From Crocodylus rhombifer (lineage: Eukaryota; Chordata; Crocodylia; Crocodylidae): a DNA stretch of 64,000 nucleotides. Numbering within the stretch: the first letter of the stretch is position 1; each line of letters starts with the position of its first letter. The translations under genes were made by a program, and so were the position numbers. Shown here piece by piece: positions 22,035 through 35,300 of this stretch. Below the pieces are notes generated by a model. It did no database searches. It was not told where the DNA came from and saw nothing but the letters and a program-made list of their open reading frames with translations. The stretch lies in assembly GCA_038503035.1 (NCBI GenBank), contig JAVSML010019015.1, forward strand, positions 38,384-102,383, given 5' to 3'.

Positions 22035-22375
22035 GACAATAGGGGCAAGACTGGTTTTAGTCTTAGCAGGGGTATTTGCACACCCCAGTCAAAATCCCAA
22101 ACCTTGGCTATAGCCAACAACCACTGCTTCTGAGGAAAATGCAAAAAAACCAAAAACCAAAATACAGATACCTCTAACAACAGGAAGGCAAATCATTTCC
22201 TGGCCGCATGTGGCAACCAGCAAAGCCCAGAAGCTTGCAAAAAACCAACACCTCCATTCTGCTCTTCAACCTGGGGGTAGCAACCATAACTTCATGCACA
22301 GCACCCTCTTACTGGGCAATCTTAAATCCCCTTTCTGTATCCCCTCCATAAACTTATCCCAGCTCCTTGGATCTT
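22035..22375. repeat. Duplicated 5' flank block (copy a)
   Basis: Aligns along its length with 43345-43665 (shared ACCCCAGTCAAAATC, CAACACCTCCATTCTG, and CCATAAAC.TATC.CAGCTCCTT). Each copy lies upstream of a TRIM RING exon (22905 and 44515), so this is a paralogous flank rather than a scattered repeat, though the latter is not excluded. Confidence 0.6.
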
Positions 22376-22527
22376 CTTTCATAAGTAAGCATAACTAAAT
22401 GTGAAACTCCACTTCATTCTCTTGCTACTGAGCACAGTCCCCCAAGATACACCTGTTTTCAGTGGAAGAGCTCTTCTCATTATCTCCCAACAATCAATCA
22501 GCTGCTTTCTACCAAGCGCTCCACACA

Positions 22528-22715
22528 TAGCTACTCCTAGGCCATCCAGTGCTTATCCAGTCTCTTCCTGAAAACCTCCAATGGAGGAGATTGCACAGCT
22601 TCCCTAGGCAGTCTGTTCCACTGCCTCCACAATCTAGCAGCGAGGCTTTCCTGATATCTAATTTAAACATATGTTGCTGCACCTTCAAGGCATTGATTAA
22701 AAAGCTTTTCATTCG
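22528..22715 (-). mobile_element. Diverged CR1 3' region
   Basis: The minus strand matches the CR1 tail pattern (CTTCCTGAAAACCTCCAATG, GGCAGTCTGTTCCACTGCCT, then a GATATCTAATTTAAAC stretch). Old and lacking a clear end repeat. Confidence 0.6.
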
Positions 22716-22904
22716 TGTTGTTCCTACTAACTTCTTACAGGAGATGAGCAGTTTTCAGTTTTAACTTTACTCAGTGGCACTTGGCAGGTCACCAACAATT
22801 TGAGACATTTTTGGAAATGAAACACCCAGCTAGCACTCAGGAAGTCCCACTGAACCAATTTCTAGCTCAGGCAACTGCTCTTGCTCTGCTCTGCCATCCA
22901 AGCT

Positions 22905-23324
22905 ATGGCTACAGCAACATCTGTAGAAAACCTCAAGAATGAGGTGACCTGCCCCATCTGCCTGGAGTTCTTCAAGGATCCAGTGATGATCGTGGGCTGT
23001 GGGCACAACTTCTGCCAAGCCTGCATCGCCCAGTACAGGGAAGGGGCTGAGACAGATGGCACCTGCCCTCAGTGCAGACAGACCTTTCCCCAAATGATCG
23101 TTGGTCCAAACAAGAAGCTGGCACATTTTGTAGAAATTGTTAAGAGCCTGAGCGTGCAGCCTGCTGATGAAGCCAGAGTGAAGGTGATGTGTGAGGAGCA
23201 TGGTGAGGCTCTGAAGCTCTTCTGTGAAATGGACCAAATACTCATATGCTTGATCTGCCGAGAGTCCCGGCTCCATCGAGATCACAATGTGGTTCCTGTC
23301 CAGGAGGCTTTGGAGCAGTACAAG
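22905..23324 (+). CDS. TRIM-2 exon 1: RING and B-box
   Basis: 140 codons, ending in frame at AAG|GTATGA. RING spans CPICLEFFKDPVMIVGCGHN to CPQC; the B-box CEEHGEALKLFCEMD to HRDH keeps every expected ligand, unlike TRIM-1. Confidence 0.93.
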
Positions 23325-26300
23325 GTATGAGGGTGTTGGGGGTGTTGGCCTGGGTCAGACTTTGTGCCTGTGTTTGGTTAAAGTTCCTTTTTGGTGCCGG
23401 ATCTTTTTCCCTCACAGCTACTGCTGTAACTGTATTACTACACTCAGAGGGCTTAGTAGCACATTATGCTTAGACCATGTTGTATTTAGATGGTAGTAAG
23501 CATTACTGTGAGTTAGTTTTCTGAACAGTTGCACATTAATGCTTACTGTCATCTAAAGAGAACATGTCCCGAGTGCTGAAGCCCTTGAAGTTTCTGGTAT
23601 GCTGTGATGTGGCGGGGGGAGTGGGTGAGGGCAGGTTTTGGCTTAGCATGTGTGCAGCACATTCTAAGATACTTAAAATTAACGTGGGACCATCACCAGA
23701 TTTATGCATATTGGGGCTAAAGGATTCATTGCCATTGTCTGCACCCATGACAAATGGCTGAAAGAATAATTTTAATGAAATGGAAAACACCCAGTGTACT
23801 TTCACTCTTAGAATACTTAAAAGAGCTTGCATATGCATGTTGCATTCATGGAAAAAATTATGAGTGTCTTTCTTTTTTCAAATGACTTGTTTTATTTCTC
23901 CTGGGACTGTTACAGCACTGGAGCACAAAATAGTTCTCCAACCCCAGGCTCCAGTTTCTGGTGGTGCACATGTGAGGCCTTGTTTTTTTCCTCCATGTTT
24001 TTTTTAAATACTGGGATTTCACAGCAAATGGATTCACAACCACCACGTGCATTTTGCTGTGCCACAAAAAGGTTTGAGGTGCCAGAAACCACATGTTCCC
24101 AGTCATGGGGACATGGCCAAGCTGTGTGTTTCTCTTTCTGTCTTTCATGTTGCTTCATGAACGAACACCTGACCCTGGGGACCGCATTCTCAGTTGGCTT
24201 ATTTTTGTTCTGTCTCTTTGGGCATGTCTACTAGGGCTGTGCAAAGCTTTGGGTGGTGATTCAATTTGGAGGAGATTCAGCCTGATTCGGTAGCTGAATC
24301 TCCAAATCTGAATCAAATCAAGGGATCAATAAAAAGGTCCAAATCTATTTGAAGCTCTCCAAACCTTCAGAAAAGATTCAGAAAGCTTTGATGATTTGGG
24401 CGGTCCCCACTTGCTGCAGCAGGAAGCTGGAGCTGGACTTAGGGCTGGTAAATAGGAGGCAGGGGAGAGGGGGCTGGAGGAGAGGGGAGGGGACCATGGG
24501 GTGACTCCTGCCAGGCCCCATCCTCTGCCTGCTCCCCCAGTCCCCCCTGCACCCCTTGACCCTCACCCACTCCCCCAGCCCCGCTCCCCCGTGGCTGACC
24601 TGCCTGCCCCAACTCCCAGTGCTTTAAAAAAAAGCCCCTACTCACTGGGTGCTTCTGGGTGGGGGGGCGATCCCCACTGCCCCACGCTGCGTGGGGGGGC
24701 TCTGTACAAGACACCAGCCCCACCATGGCTGCCCTTCCCACCCCAGCTTGGGCCCCTTAAGAAAAAAAAATGACTCACCAACTCCTGTAGTGGCCTTGGG
24801 GCTTTGGGGGGGCTTGTAGAAGAGCCCCCCACATGGCACGGGGCAGTGGGGGGCAGCAGGGATCACCCCCCACCAGGCAGGAACCGGTGAGTCCAGGGGG
24901 TTTGGGTTTTTTTTTTCCTTAAAGGGCTGGGAGCTGGGGCAGGTGGGGCAGCCATGGGGGGGCTAGGAGAGTGAGGGGGGGTCATAGGGCTCGTGCAGAG
25001 CCCCCCATGGAGCTCCCCCATGGGCGTGGGGTTGTGGGGGACAGCAGGGATTGCCCTCTGCCTAGCAGCACCTGGTGAATTGGGGCTTTTTTTTTTCAAA
25101 GAGCTGGGAGCTGGGGTGGGCGGGGTAGCTATTGCTGGGGCTGGGAGAGCAGGCAGGGGATGGGCCTGCGTGATTTGGAGATTCAGAGATTCGGCAGCAG
25201 CAGTCGAATCCCTGAATCAGATTCTGCTGAATCAATTCAGAACAGTGATTCAAATCACCAAATCGAATACACTGTCCCCCAAATCGGCTGAATCCAAAGC
25301 GAATACTTGCTGCTTCGCACATGCCTAATGTCTACATGTCGCCTATGGTGAGGTAGCAGCACGTGATGTCACCGTATGACATGCTATGGTGACATAATGA
25401 TCATGTGGGTCTACATGTGATAGGTGGCTATAGTGGCACACTCCCTGCTTATAGTGCACTGCTACAGTGATAGCCAAAAGGAAATGTTTTCAATTAGCAA
25501 TATCGCGCCTCGGATTAACCTCATTGGCTACGATACTGCCACTGTAACAACATCTCCATACGGCGGCATGTAGACACACCCTTTGTGACTTTAAATTTAT
25601 GTTGCGTACTTGTTCTGCACTAGCTAGTGTTTTGATTTTTTTCCTTAAATAATTCACCTGCTCTTGATACTGGGAGGCATTTCTCCACAGTCAGATCAGG
25701 ATCTCCCAAGAATCTCTTCCTTAGTTTAGGATTAGATATCTCACAAATAATTCTGTCCCTAATAAGGAAATCTTGTTATTTTCCAAAATCACACGTGGCC
25801 TATAACATAACAATCTTTTCCTTGTTCTGGATCCAAAGCAGTATCTTTCTACAGTCTCATTTTTTTTCTTGGGGTCACAGTACTCATCAAGAGACTTCAA
25901 CAGCTGCTCTAATTATTGGGCCCTACAGATAAATGTGTTCCTCTCACTTCTCTGTGATTTATCCCAAAGCCATACCTTCATTATTTCTTTGTTGTCTGCC
26001 TTGGTCAGTGGTGTGTACAACATCAGTTCTTGCTTCATTTCCTTCCATGACAATCCCAGGCTCAGGGTTGCCAAATGTTGGTGAATTTATGGATACGCCA
26101 TAAAAATCAAGCCTAAAAACTCAGTGAGTAAAAGAAAATTGTACTGTATATAGAAACAGAGAGCAACCAAGCTCTGTGGTCACTGGAGGCAGTGTTGAGG
26201 CACAGATGGAGCACAGGGGTGCCATCTTGTATCTGAACTGGAGTGCTGCACCCTGAAAGGCCCTCTTCTCAGGGCATTGTTACTCATGGCACCTTCATTA

Positions 26301-29300
26301 GCTCCCTGCACCCAGTCCAAAGCCATGTGTTCTAGCTGCTGCTGCAGCATCCCCTTTGCCTGTAACACTGCTCATCTAAGAGAGTAGTCCTTCACCGGGG
26401 GTCTGTGCCAGGATGGAAGGAGCAGGGTTGGTGGGAGAAAAGCTGGAACGTGAAATGTGAAGACAGCCTGGTGTGGGGTGTAGTTAGTGGGTACTGAGTT
26501 TTGTGGGTGATTAGGGGACCCCTAGGGGGTTGGGGAGCATGGTATAAAAATTGCTACTGCAATCAAGAAAAGTTTCTAATTCAAGGTTGGGGGGGGGGGG
26601 TTTACTGACCATCTGCAAACTTTTTACTGACACCAAATATTTTTACTGTTTTTTTCTTACACTTCTAAATCGGAATCTGACCCTTGTCCTCAGTTTGATA
26701 GAAGGGTTACATTTATATTATGATTGTTCCCCTGTTTCAAGGTGTTGGGGAAGGGGGCAATGTGAGTGGGATATTTTTGGTGGGGGAAGCAGCTGGTGAT
26801 TCTGGCTACCACGTTTGACAAGGAAAAAATCATTCAGGCCACATTGCAGCCTAGAGCTCAGGAATGAAGGTTGGTTGAGTGAATGTCACCTCTCAGCTAC
26901 CTCAAGAACCACCTAAGCATGGGAGTGTGTTTCAGGGTTGGTGACTGTAGCATGCTGGGGTCCCATACGCAGCCATGATGTTCCCTGGTGGCTCCGCAAC
27001 TGTGTCTTGCTCTGTCTCTAGGTGCCCTCCCTTTTGTGATGCCCACTATGCTTTGATGTAATTGTGTGATTGAAAGGGAGGCTGCCCCTGAGCCTTAGAG
27101 TGAGCCCCAGTTCAGCTAAATCACCACCAGGTTGTCCCTGCACCCCACTGGTCTTAACTATACCCACAGGTTTGGTGGGCCCTTCTGGCCAGACTATGTC
27201 CCTGCAGAACACCTATAGTCTTAATGGCTAATTGAGTGGCTCCATTCCTCCCCTACCCCATGCCCCAAGCCTTGCAGGTGTCACTGCACCATCAGTTATC
27301 GCCTGTTGGGACTGTGGCCTCCTTGACCTCTGCCCCTTTCCTCTAGCTGGGTATTCCAACTTGGGCTCACTGTATTGGATCTGGCTTTGAGGCACCAGCT
27401 CTTGTCTTACTCTTTCAGGTATTGGGCCCCGGGACCCTGGCCCCTGTCTGCACCCCTGTCTGGCACCAGGCCCCTCACCCCCATCTGTCCTCCTGGAGCT
27501 GCTGTAATATGTAAAAATGCCCAGAGGTACTAGATCTAATGAACATTAACTAACACATGTTAATGCATGTGTACACACACCCTGTTATTTCTACATTTGA
27601 ATTCCAGTATTGTCCTACCCTCCAGGCCTCCAGAAAAGAAGAAGAAATATTTAGGTTTGTGATTCCAGGATAGACCAGGAAAATGAAAATGGGGAAAATC
27701 ATTTGTTTTCAGACCTTTGGAGACTCTGCTTTTCCATGTTTTCTTCTTGACACCTGCTGTTCTGAAACGGCTTTGTAAGTAAAAATCCTGTGTAAGGTCT
27801 CATGACTCCTGCCCTTTCAGTACAGGGCAAAAACTCCCAAGGTTCTCAGTTTGGAACCCTCCAAAAATTATTCAACAAGCACTCCATGCCTGACCCCATG
27901 GCTGCTCATATGGGAAGAGAATAGGTTAGAATACAGAGGGTGTGTCTACATGTGCAATTAATGTCAAGCAATAAACTCCAAAGTATATTGCCCCATTGCT
28001 TACTGCTCCTGGGCACTTCATTTGAACAGCATGTTAAGCTGGGTTGGAGCAGCCCCAGCTGACACAGGGTCCCACGGATCAGCCTACCAGCTTGGGGCTG
28101 CTTCCCCTGGCTCAATGTGCTGCAAAGGGGCCGGCTGAGGCACAAGGGTGCTTCAGCATGGGGCTATCCAGCAGACAGCTCCTCATACTGGGGCACCCTT
28201 GTGTCCCAGCCAGCCAGGGCAGCATCCACACATATGCTGCTGTGGAGTAAAAAACTCTGCAGCTGGATAGTACTTGCATTTACAAGTACTATGCTGCTGT
28301 GGAGTTAATTAGTTTACTTTAGCCTAAGAGGGGTGCACTTGTGTAGACACATAACATTTACTACAGATCTAATTAGTCAACTCTGCAGTAAACATCTCAT
28401 GTAGACAAACCCAGAGTGTGTTAAACAGCAAAACCTCATGGGTATTTCTACCTTACAATTGCCAGACTTTGGTCTTGAACCTGGGGCTTCGGCTTTCCTA
28501 GTACAGCCACATAGTCTAGTTTACCATGTCCTCAGATGAGTAGTGGGGTAGAGCTAGGTGGTCAGAGCCCAATATCTGGGCCTAGACACCCACCCTTTCT
28601 CTGCAACCAGAGTGGCAAGCCAGGGTCCGCTGGCCCTTTACCACTTCCTATAAAAAACCCTGACATAAAAGAAGCAGTGTCTGCACAGCAAGGCTCAATC
28701 TTGTACCCAGGTTGTCTCAGCCTTGGTTGGTGCCTCTGCTGGATTCTATGGCTACCTGCCCCAGTTTGCCCATGGACCCTGAGTCTTGCCTGACCCTTTG
28801 GCTCCTTAACCCATCTCTGGTTTGATCTCCAAGGTATCTGACACAGCTGGCCTCCTGACCCAGTGCTTTCCCCAGCCCTTTGGATTTCTGACTCTATTCC
28901 CCAGACGGATTTTCAGTCTTCTGGCTTCCTGGCTCCCCTACATTTGGACTCCACACACTCCCCTCAGATCCTGGTTATGTTTTCTGACCTAGGATGACTG
29001 CTAGACCTGGCCATCCATAACCCAGCACGGAATTGACTTTGCCATGGCTTTTTCTTAATATTTCCCAGGCTCCTCTGTACTTCAGAGCTGGCTGTCAAAG
29101 CAGTTCAGATATAGTCACTGATTTATCCCCATCATCCCCAGTTCCAGTCAGACACTAGATGGACAGGGTAAAGTCTGGTAAAGCATTGCTTTAGTGTATC
29201 ATCATCCATCCCCATCATGGGCAAACACTGGCTGTCCCTAATGGTACATGTGGGATGCTAGATCTATAGAAGGTGGTGCTGCCCTCTGATGTCTAATCTT

Positions 29301-32300
29301 CCTGCAATACATAGTCAGCTGGACCTGGACATGCAGTAAAGTAAGGATGTCAAAGATATGTCCCCAACACCCAGCTACTGTGCTACACCTTCCTGTGAAT
29401 CGCCCCAGGCACCATGCTCTGGACTGGACTGTGGCAGGATAGTAGGAGACGCTACTACGCTAAGCTACCTGCTTCACTGTGCCCAACCAAACCCCTGCTT
29501 TGGATGTCTCCCCTGGGGTGCTTAGCCGGAGTGGGCACCATTTGTGGCTGGATTCTAGACCAGCAGAAGTGGGGTGGTGAGGTGGTGCTGCATGCAGCAG
29601 GAAAGCTGGATGAGCCTGGCTGGATGCCCTGTGGAACACAGGTCCTAGAGTGGGTGCCCTGTGTGCTGGATCCAGCTTGAGGGGTGGAGGGAAAGTCCAG
29701 GAGCCTGAAACAGCCCCACGCACTCATCTGACCCACAGAGCCAGATAGGTTTGACACCCCAGCAGTAGGGGAACGTGACTGTCATAGTTGGACAGGAGGC
29801 AAAATAGATTTGCACTTTGTAGACTAACTAAACCAGAGATGTGTAGCATAAGCTTTTGTGAGCAGTGCCTTACTTCATCAGATGCTGATAGCTGGCCATT
29901 CTGGTGTCTGTCACTCATTTCCTCCCAAGCGTAGGCAGTAACCAGTCCCTTGAATACAAAGCTTTCTGAGCCCTCAAAAAAGGCTGAGCTGTGATCTGAG
30001 CCCCTGGCTTCTGGCTCCTGTTCAGCCTGACATTATTCCACTCCTGGATAACCAAAAAGAGTCACAGCACAGTTGGCAGCCCCAACCAATCTTACCAATT
30101 ACTTTTACCACCAAAAGTCATTGAACTTGTATCCAGGCAGCAAACTTGATTTTGAGGGTGTGAAAAAGTTTGCGGGTTCTCCTTTAGCAAAGGAAAAATC
30201 ACCCAAGCAATTTTCCTTTCCTCAGGAACAAATTCAGACTCAGCTGAAGAGTCTAAAGGAACAGAGAAAGAAGCTTGAAAACTGGAGAGCGTGTGAAAAC
30301 CGGAACTACAAGAACTATCAGGTCAGTGCTCCAGCACACGAATCCCCCAGACACTCAAGTACCCCTCTTCCTTTTTGCATTACCCCTGAACCTCAAAGAC
30401 CTCCAGCTTCACTCTGTCTCCTGTTGTCCCACCTGTGCCCCAGGTGGATCAGATCCCACCATCCCCTTAAGACTCCATTAAATTCTACCCACTGCCACTA
30501 TGAACCCATTGCACCATACACAGAATTATACCCTGGTCCCCATTACACCCCAGCCCCCGTTCCCTCACCATCTCCCTCACACCCCACTGAGCTCTCCCCT
30601 GCCCCTCTGAGCCCCCAAACCTCACTGAAGCCCCTCACATCTCCTGGGCCCCCTTCACCCACAATCCCTCTTACTCTCAACCACATTCACATCCCATTTC
30701 ACTCCTACAGCCCTTACCATACCCCTCAGTCCCACACCTCATCTGCCCCTCACACTCCCACAGTGTTCCAGCCCATCTCACCCCACAACTTCCTATCCCA
30801 TTGCCTTCCCCCACCTCCCAAAAAACCCCACCTTGATATCCATGGCTCCCTTCCTTTGCCTCATGACCCCCAGGATCCCCTTCTCCTCATTACCCCTCCC
30901 AGACAGTCCCACCTACCCCTCATGGCCCCTGATCATGGGGCAGGGGATGGCAGGGCTGTAACTGCTGACCCCTTTCCCCCCATTCCCCTCCCCACAGGAT
31001 GCCCATTTGGCCTCCACTGCCTTCCACTCTCAACACGCAAGAACAAAACAATTGGGTTTGGGGGAGGACTCATTTACACTGCTTATGGCACCCCTACCAG
31101 GGGGAACCAACCCCTCTGGAGCTACTCATGCCTGGCTTTACACCACCCTTGTTTTGTGACTTGGTTCAGCCTCCCACTGCCTCCATTATCTGGTGCAATT
31201 AATAACCCAAGAAAGAGTTACTAGAAAGTAAGAAGGTAAAAAGCGCTATACTGAGTCAGACCAGTTGTCCATCTAACCCAGTATTCTGTCTCCAGCCATG
31301 GCAGAAATGGATGCTGTCTAGATATCTCCAGAGATCTCCACATCTGACATCTAACATTATTGGTTTATAGATGCCAGAAGCATACGGTTCAATTGCCATT
31401 CATAAATTTATATAAGAACATAAAAATTGAAGTACCTTACCTCTTTGCCTCACCTTTGCAACTCCACCTTGCCTGTAACTGTGATGCCACCATATAGCTC
31501 ATCTTGCCTTCAGCCCTGTTCTTCCCCTCCCTGTCCTTTGGATATTATGGTTTTGAATACCTTAGGAACAAAGCCACCAATTACAGGTTCCAGGTAACAG
31601 CATACCTTTCTTCTGATTGTGTCAGGAAAAGGCAGAAGTGGAGACAGAGGAGATTTTGGCTGAATATAATAAACTGTACCAGTATCTTCAAGAAAAAGAA
31701 CGCCTCCTGCGTGTCCAGCTCAAAGACCTGGAAGAGAAGATGGACAAAAGTCACAGGGAAACAATCATCCAAGTCTCTGAGGAGATATCCTCTCTCAACA
31801 GTTTGATCAATGACCTGGAAGAGAAGTGCCAGCAGCCGACAGGTGACTTCCTGCAGGTGAGGTACATTGAATCCCTTCCATCCCTGCACTGGAAAGGAAG
31901 AGGCCTGAATCACTGGTCTGGATGGGACCAGTAGTGTAACTTAGAGGGTGGGGTAACTGGACGACAAGCCCAGGTGCCTACTTGATAGGCCTGTGCAAGT
32001 CAGCAGTGATCTGATCCAGCTTCGGATCCGGCCACTTCAGACGGCCGCGATCCGATCCGAGCTCTGAACCGGGTTTCCACCTCGGTCCGGCCCAAGCTTC
32101 AGAGCCGCCTCGGAGATCCAGCTGTAGGGTAGAATGGGGAATCAATAAAATATCTATATCTTTGTTGTTTTTTGTCTGGTTTGTATTAAACTTGCAGAAA
32201 TGGTAGCCTCTCCTGAGAGCATGAAACCTGCCAAGTTTAAAGAAGATTGGTGCAGGGGTTTGGGGGAACTGTACCCCAAATTCTTGAAAGCCAAACTCAT

Positions 32301-35300
32301 GTCATAGCTGTGTGTTACAACACAGGAGGGTGAAAACTGCAGGGGTGGTGGGCCCTGCTCAGGCCACAAAGCCTGCCAAATTTCAAGATCATTGCAGGAG
32401 TTTGGGGCCCACAAGAGCTCATGACACCAGTTTTGCCTGTCAGCATCTAGGGGTACAGGGCCCCAGGACCCCCCTGCACCAATCTCCTCCACAGCTGGCA
32501 GGCATTATGGCCACAGCAGGGGCCGCCATCCCTGCAGCTGTCACCCTGCTGCGCCCTAGCACACACAGTGTCACTCATGGCACGAGTTTTGCTTGTCTGC
32601 AGCTTGAGGTGCAGTTCCCCCCACACCCCTGCACTGATCTTCTTGAAATTTGGCAAGCTTTGTGGCCTCAGTAAGAGCTACCAGGCCTGCAGTTTTGACA
32701 CCCCCCCCCCCACCACCACCCCACCCCGTGGTGTAACACATAGACATGACAGGAGTTTTGCTTTCAACAATTTGGGGTGCAGTTCCCCACAAATCCCTGC
32801 ACTGATCTTCTTGAAACTTGGCAGAATTCATGCTCTCTGCAGGGTCTACCATCCCTGTAAGTTTCATCAAAATCAGACAAAAAACAACAAAGTTATAGCT
32901 ATTTTATTGTTTCCCCATTATACCCTATGGCCGGATCTCCGAGGCAGCTCCGAAGCCGAACGAGGCGGCGCTTCCACCCGGACATGCTGCTTCGGACCCC
33001 GAAGTGTCCGAAGCTTCTCCAAATCCGAAGCTCTGTCCAAAGCCTCACGCAGCCCTACTGCTTCGGGGGAGAGGAATGCAAACACAGCAGCTGCAGCGGC
33101 TGTTGCCATCCTGTGCACCCCCACTACTTTGTTTCACTTCTGGGAGGCATCAGTAGATCAGGTCTTGAACACATTTACCTAGATCTTTTTGTGTGTGACA
33201 CTTGGAGCTTGAGGGGAGAGTGCATAACCCCCAGAGCAAGAGGGTCTCAGGTTTTGTGGCATATGATACTTACCTTTCTTTTCTCTTCTCTGTTTCTCTC
33301 CCTTCTAGGGCATCAAGAGCATGTTGAGCAGGTATGTGGCTCCTCCTCACTCCCATGCAGGGAAGGAGCCTGGAAACAGTGCTATGGCCACATTTCCCCA
33401 GATCACCACAGCACATGCAGCAGGGATACCATTTGGATACAGGTCTTCTAAGAAATAACCATCCTGAGATTGTTCCCACATTAATACAAGCTCTGGTGTT
33501 ATCCCTGGGGTAGCAAGGATTAGCTTCTGCTGTTCTAAAGGGACGTAACAGATCTGGGGCCTGGCTGCCTCAGGACTATGGGAATTTGAGCCTTTCAGCT
33601 CTTGGCTGCCAAGGAAAGTCCCTTGCTCCTAGAGTTTGAGGTGACTGACCCTAGAATCTCAAATCTTTTCTTATCAGAAAAAAGTCCTTGACAGTTCAGT
33701 GTTGAAGACCTTTAACTGGTCCTTGTGATGGGTGTCAGCACTACCATTATTTGCAGTGCCCCTGCCCTGAGGCAAAGTATATGGTGGGGGTCAGTCATTA
33801 GGTCACTCCACATCTAGCTAATGTCTCTACCATGATGAAATACAAAAGGAAAATAGAGTAACACTGCATTGTTTTTCTCAGGTGTGAGAGAAAACCATTC
33901 ATGATGCCTAAAGGGATTTTCTCCAGACCGGACAAGAAACTCAGGAAATTTACTGGTCAAAAAGTAGCTCTAAGAGAGGTTTTAGGGCAGTTTCAAGGTA
34001 CTGAGAAAAGGGCTTTGGAGGGTAACAAAGAACTGTTCATGTTTCTAAGGAGGAGACAGGGTCTGGGCTGTTAGTTTTTATTAGGAGCCTGAATCTCCTT
34101 TTTTAGAGAGAGAAATTGAACACCTGGGCTGATGTAGCAGGATGCAGGAATCATCCCATCTTCCACTGACCTCAGTGAATATCAGCAAATCCTTAATAAA
34201 CTTGGACTCTTCAGCAGGCCCTCAGGGCATCTCCAGCCTCCAGAACTACAGGGTCCATGCTGCTCCAGCACTGCTCAGCATCATCCATACCTGCAGGCCC
34301 AGCAGGAGCTGTGGGTGGGCGCTTGTGGAGTCCTGCCCCACTGAGAACCAAGCCGCTGTGCCCCCTGACTGGATGCCTGAATTAGGAATCTAAATTCAAT
34401 TAAATGCAGGTTTTCAGGTTTGGAGCCTGGTGGCCCGGTCCCAAGGGGAGGTAGGGAAAGCATGAAACCATCTGTCCCTAGGCAACCCGGGAATTCCTTC
34501 AACAAGATGTCTCCTGCCCTGTAGCTGCAGATGCAGGGAGTGCTCATGAGGAAGCAGGAACAGAGTGAAGCAGGGGGGGAGGCTGTGGCCTAGGTTAAGC
34601 TGTACCCCTACTATCCTGCACCCCATAGTGGCCACTGAGTGGAGGGTGACACTGGCTGGACCCCTGGAGTTCCCCAGCCAATGCAAGACATTGTCTGGTC
34701 CCTTAGAAAATGAATCAGGGAGCTGTAAATCTTATCCCTTTGCCAAGGGCTCTTCCGTCAACTCTACCACTTTCCCAACGGAAAGCGGAAAAAAAGGAGC
34801 CAGGAAGGGCTGGGCACTGAGCTCCTCTGGGTCCGTGGTTGTTACATTCCTCCCTTCACTCCTCTGCCTGCACCTGCAACTTCCTCCTTCCCTGTCCTGG
34901 GGGAGGAGACCCCGCTGCAGGGGAGCAGAGAGATGCAGAGTCAGCTTCTGAAGCCACAGACCCCAGCAGGACTGCCAACCCTCCCGGACTGCCTGGGAGT
35001 CTGCCAGAATCAGCATCGCTCTCCCAGTGACTACTGAAAGCAATCCAGATTTTAGTAGGATATTAATAGGATATTATATTATGTCATGTTGGGGAAACAA
35101 ATCTCCCTGATTAACTTTAATCAGAGTTGGCAACCCTAGGCCCCAGCAGTCAGGGGAAGAGCTGTCCCAGTGTCTGCTCAGCCTCTGGGGCTCAGGACAG
35201 AGGCAGGTCTCAGCCTGGCATCAAGAACCAGACACAGGAGGTCTAATGTCTGCGACCTTTTCCCCTTACAGATAATCTTCCGTCCAGTCAGAAGAAGCCC

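Larger units (their letters stand above)
23325..30225 (+). other. TRIM-2 intron 1 with nested transposons
   Basis: Holds a hairpin (23485), a MITE split by a hAT-like element (24220-25581), a Gypsy gag relic (25630-26070), a TIR element (27938-28412), a possible LTR and a second hAT-like element (29344-29760). In 26071-27937 I see no feature beyond a run of twelve or so G at 26588. A short stretch at 23400-23470 (CACAGCTACTGCTGTAACTG) is shared with 36955, 44870 and 47640. Confidence 0.6.

Noticed and set aside
24439..25099. Several Pro/Gly-rich open frames on both strands
   Set aside because: They arise from the GC-rich inverted blocks of a foldback element; equivalent frames appear at 50922-51754 for the same reason.
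30073..31224. 383-codon open frame as an independent gene
   Set aside because: It includes a genuine 96-base TRIM exon with good splice sites; the rest is C-rich low-complexity intron with no domain.
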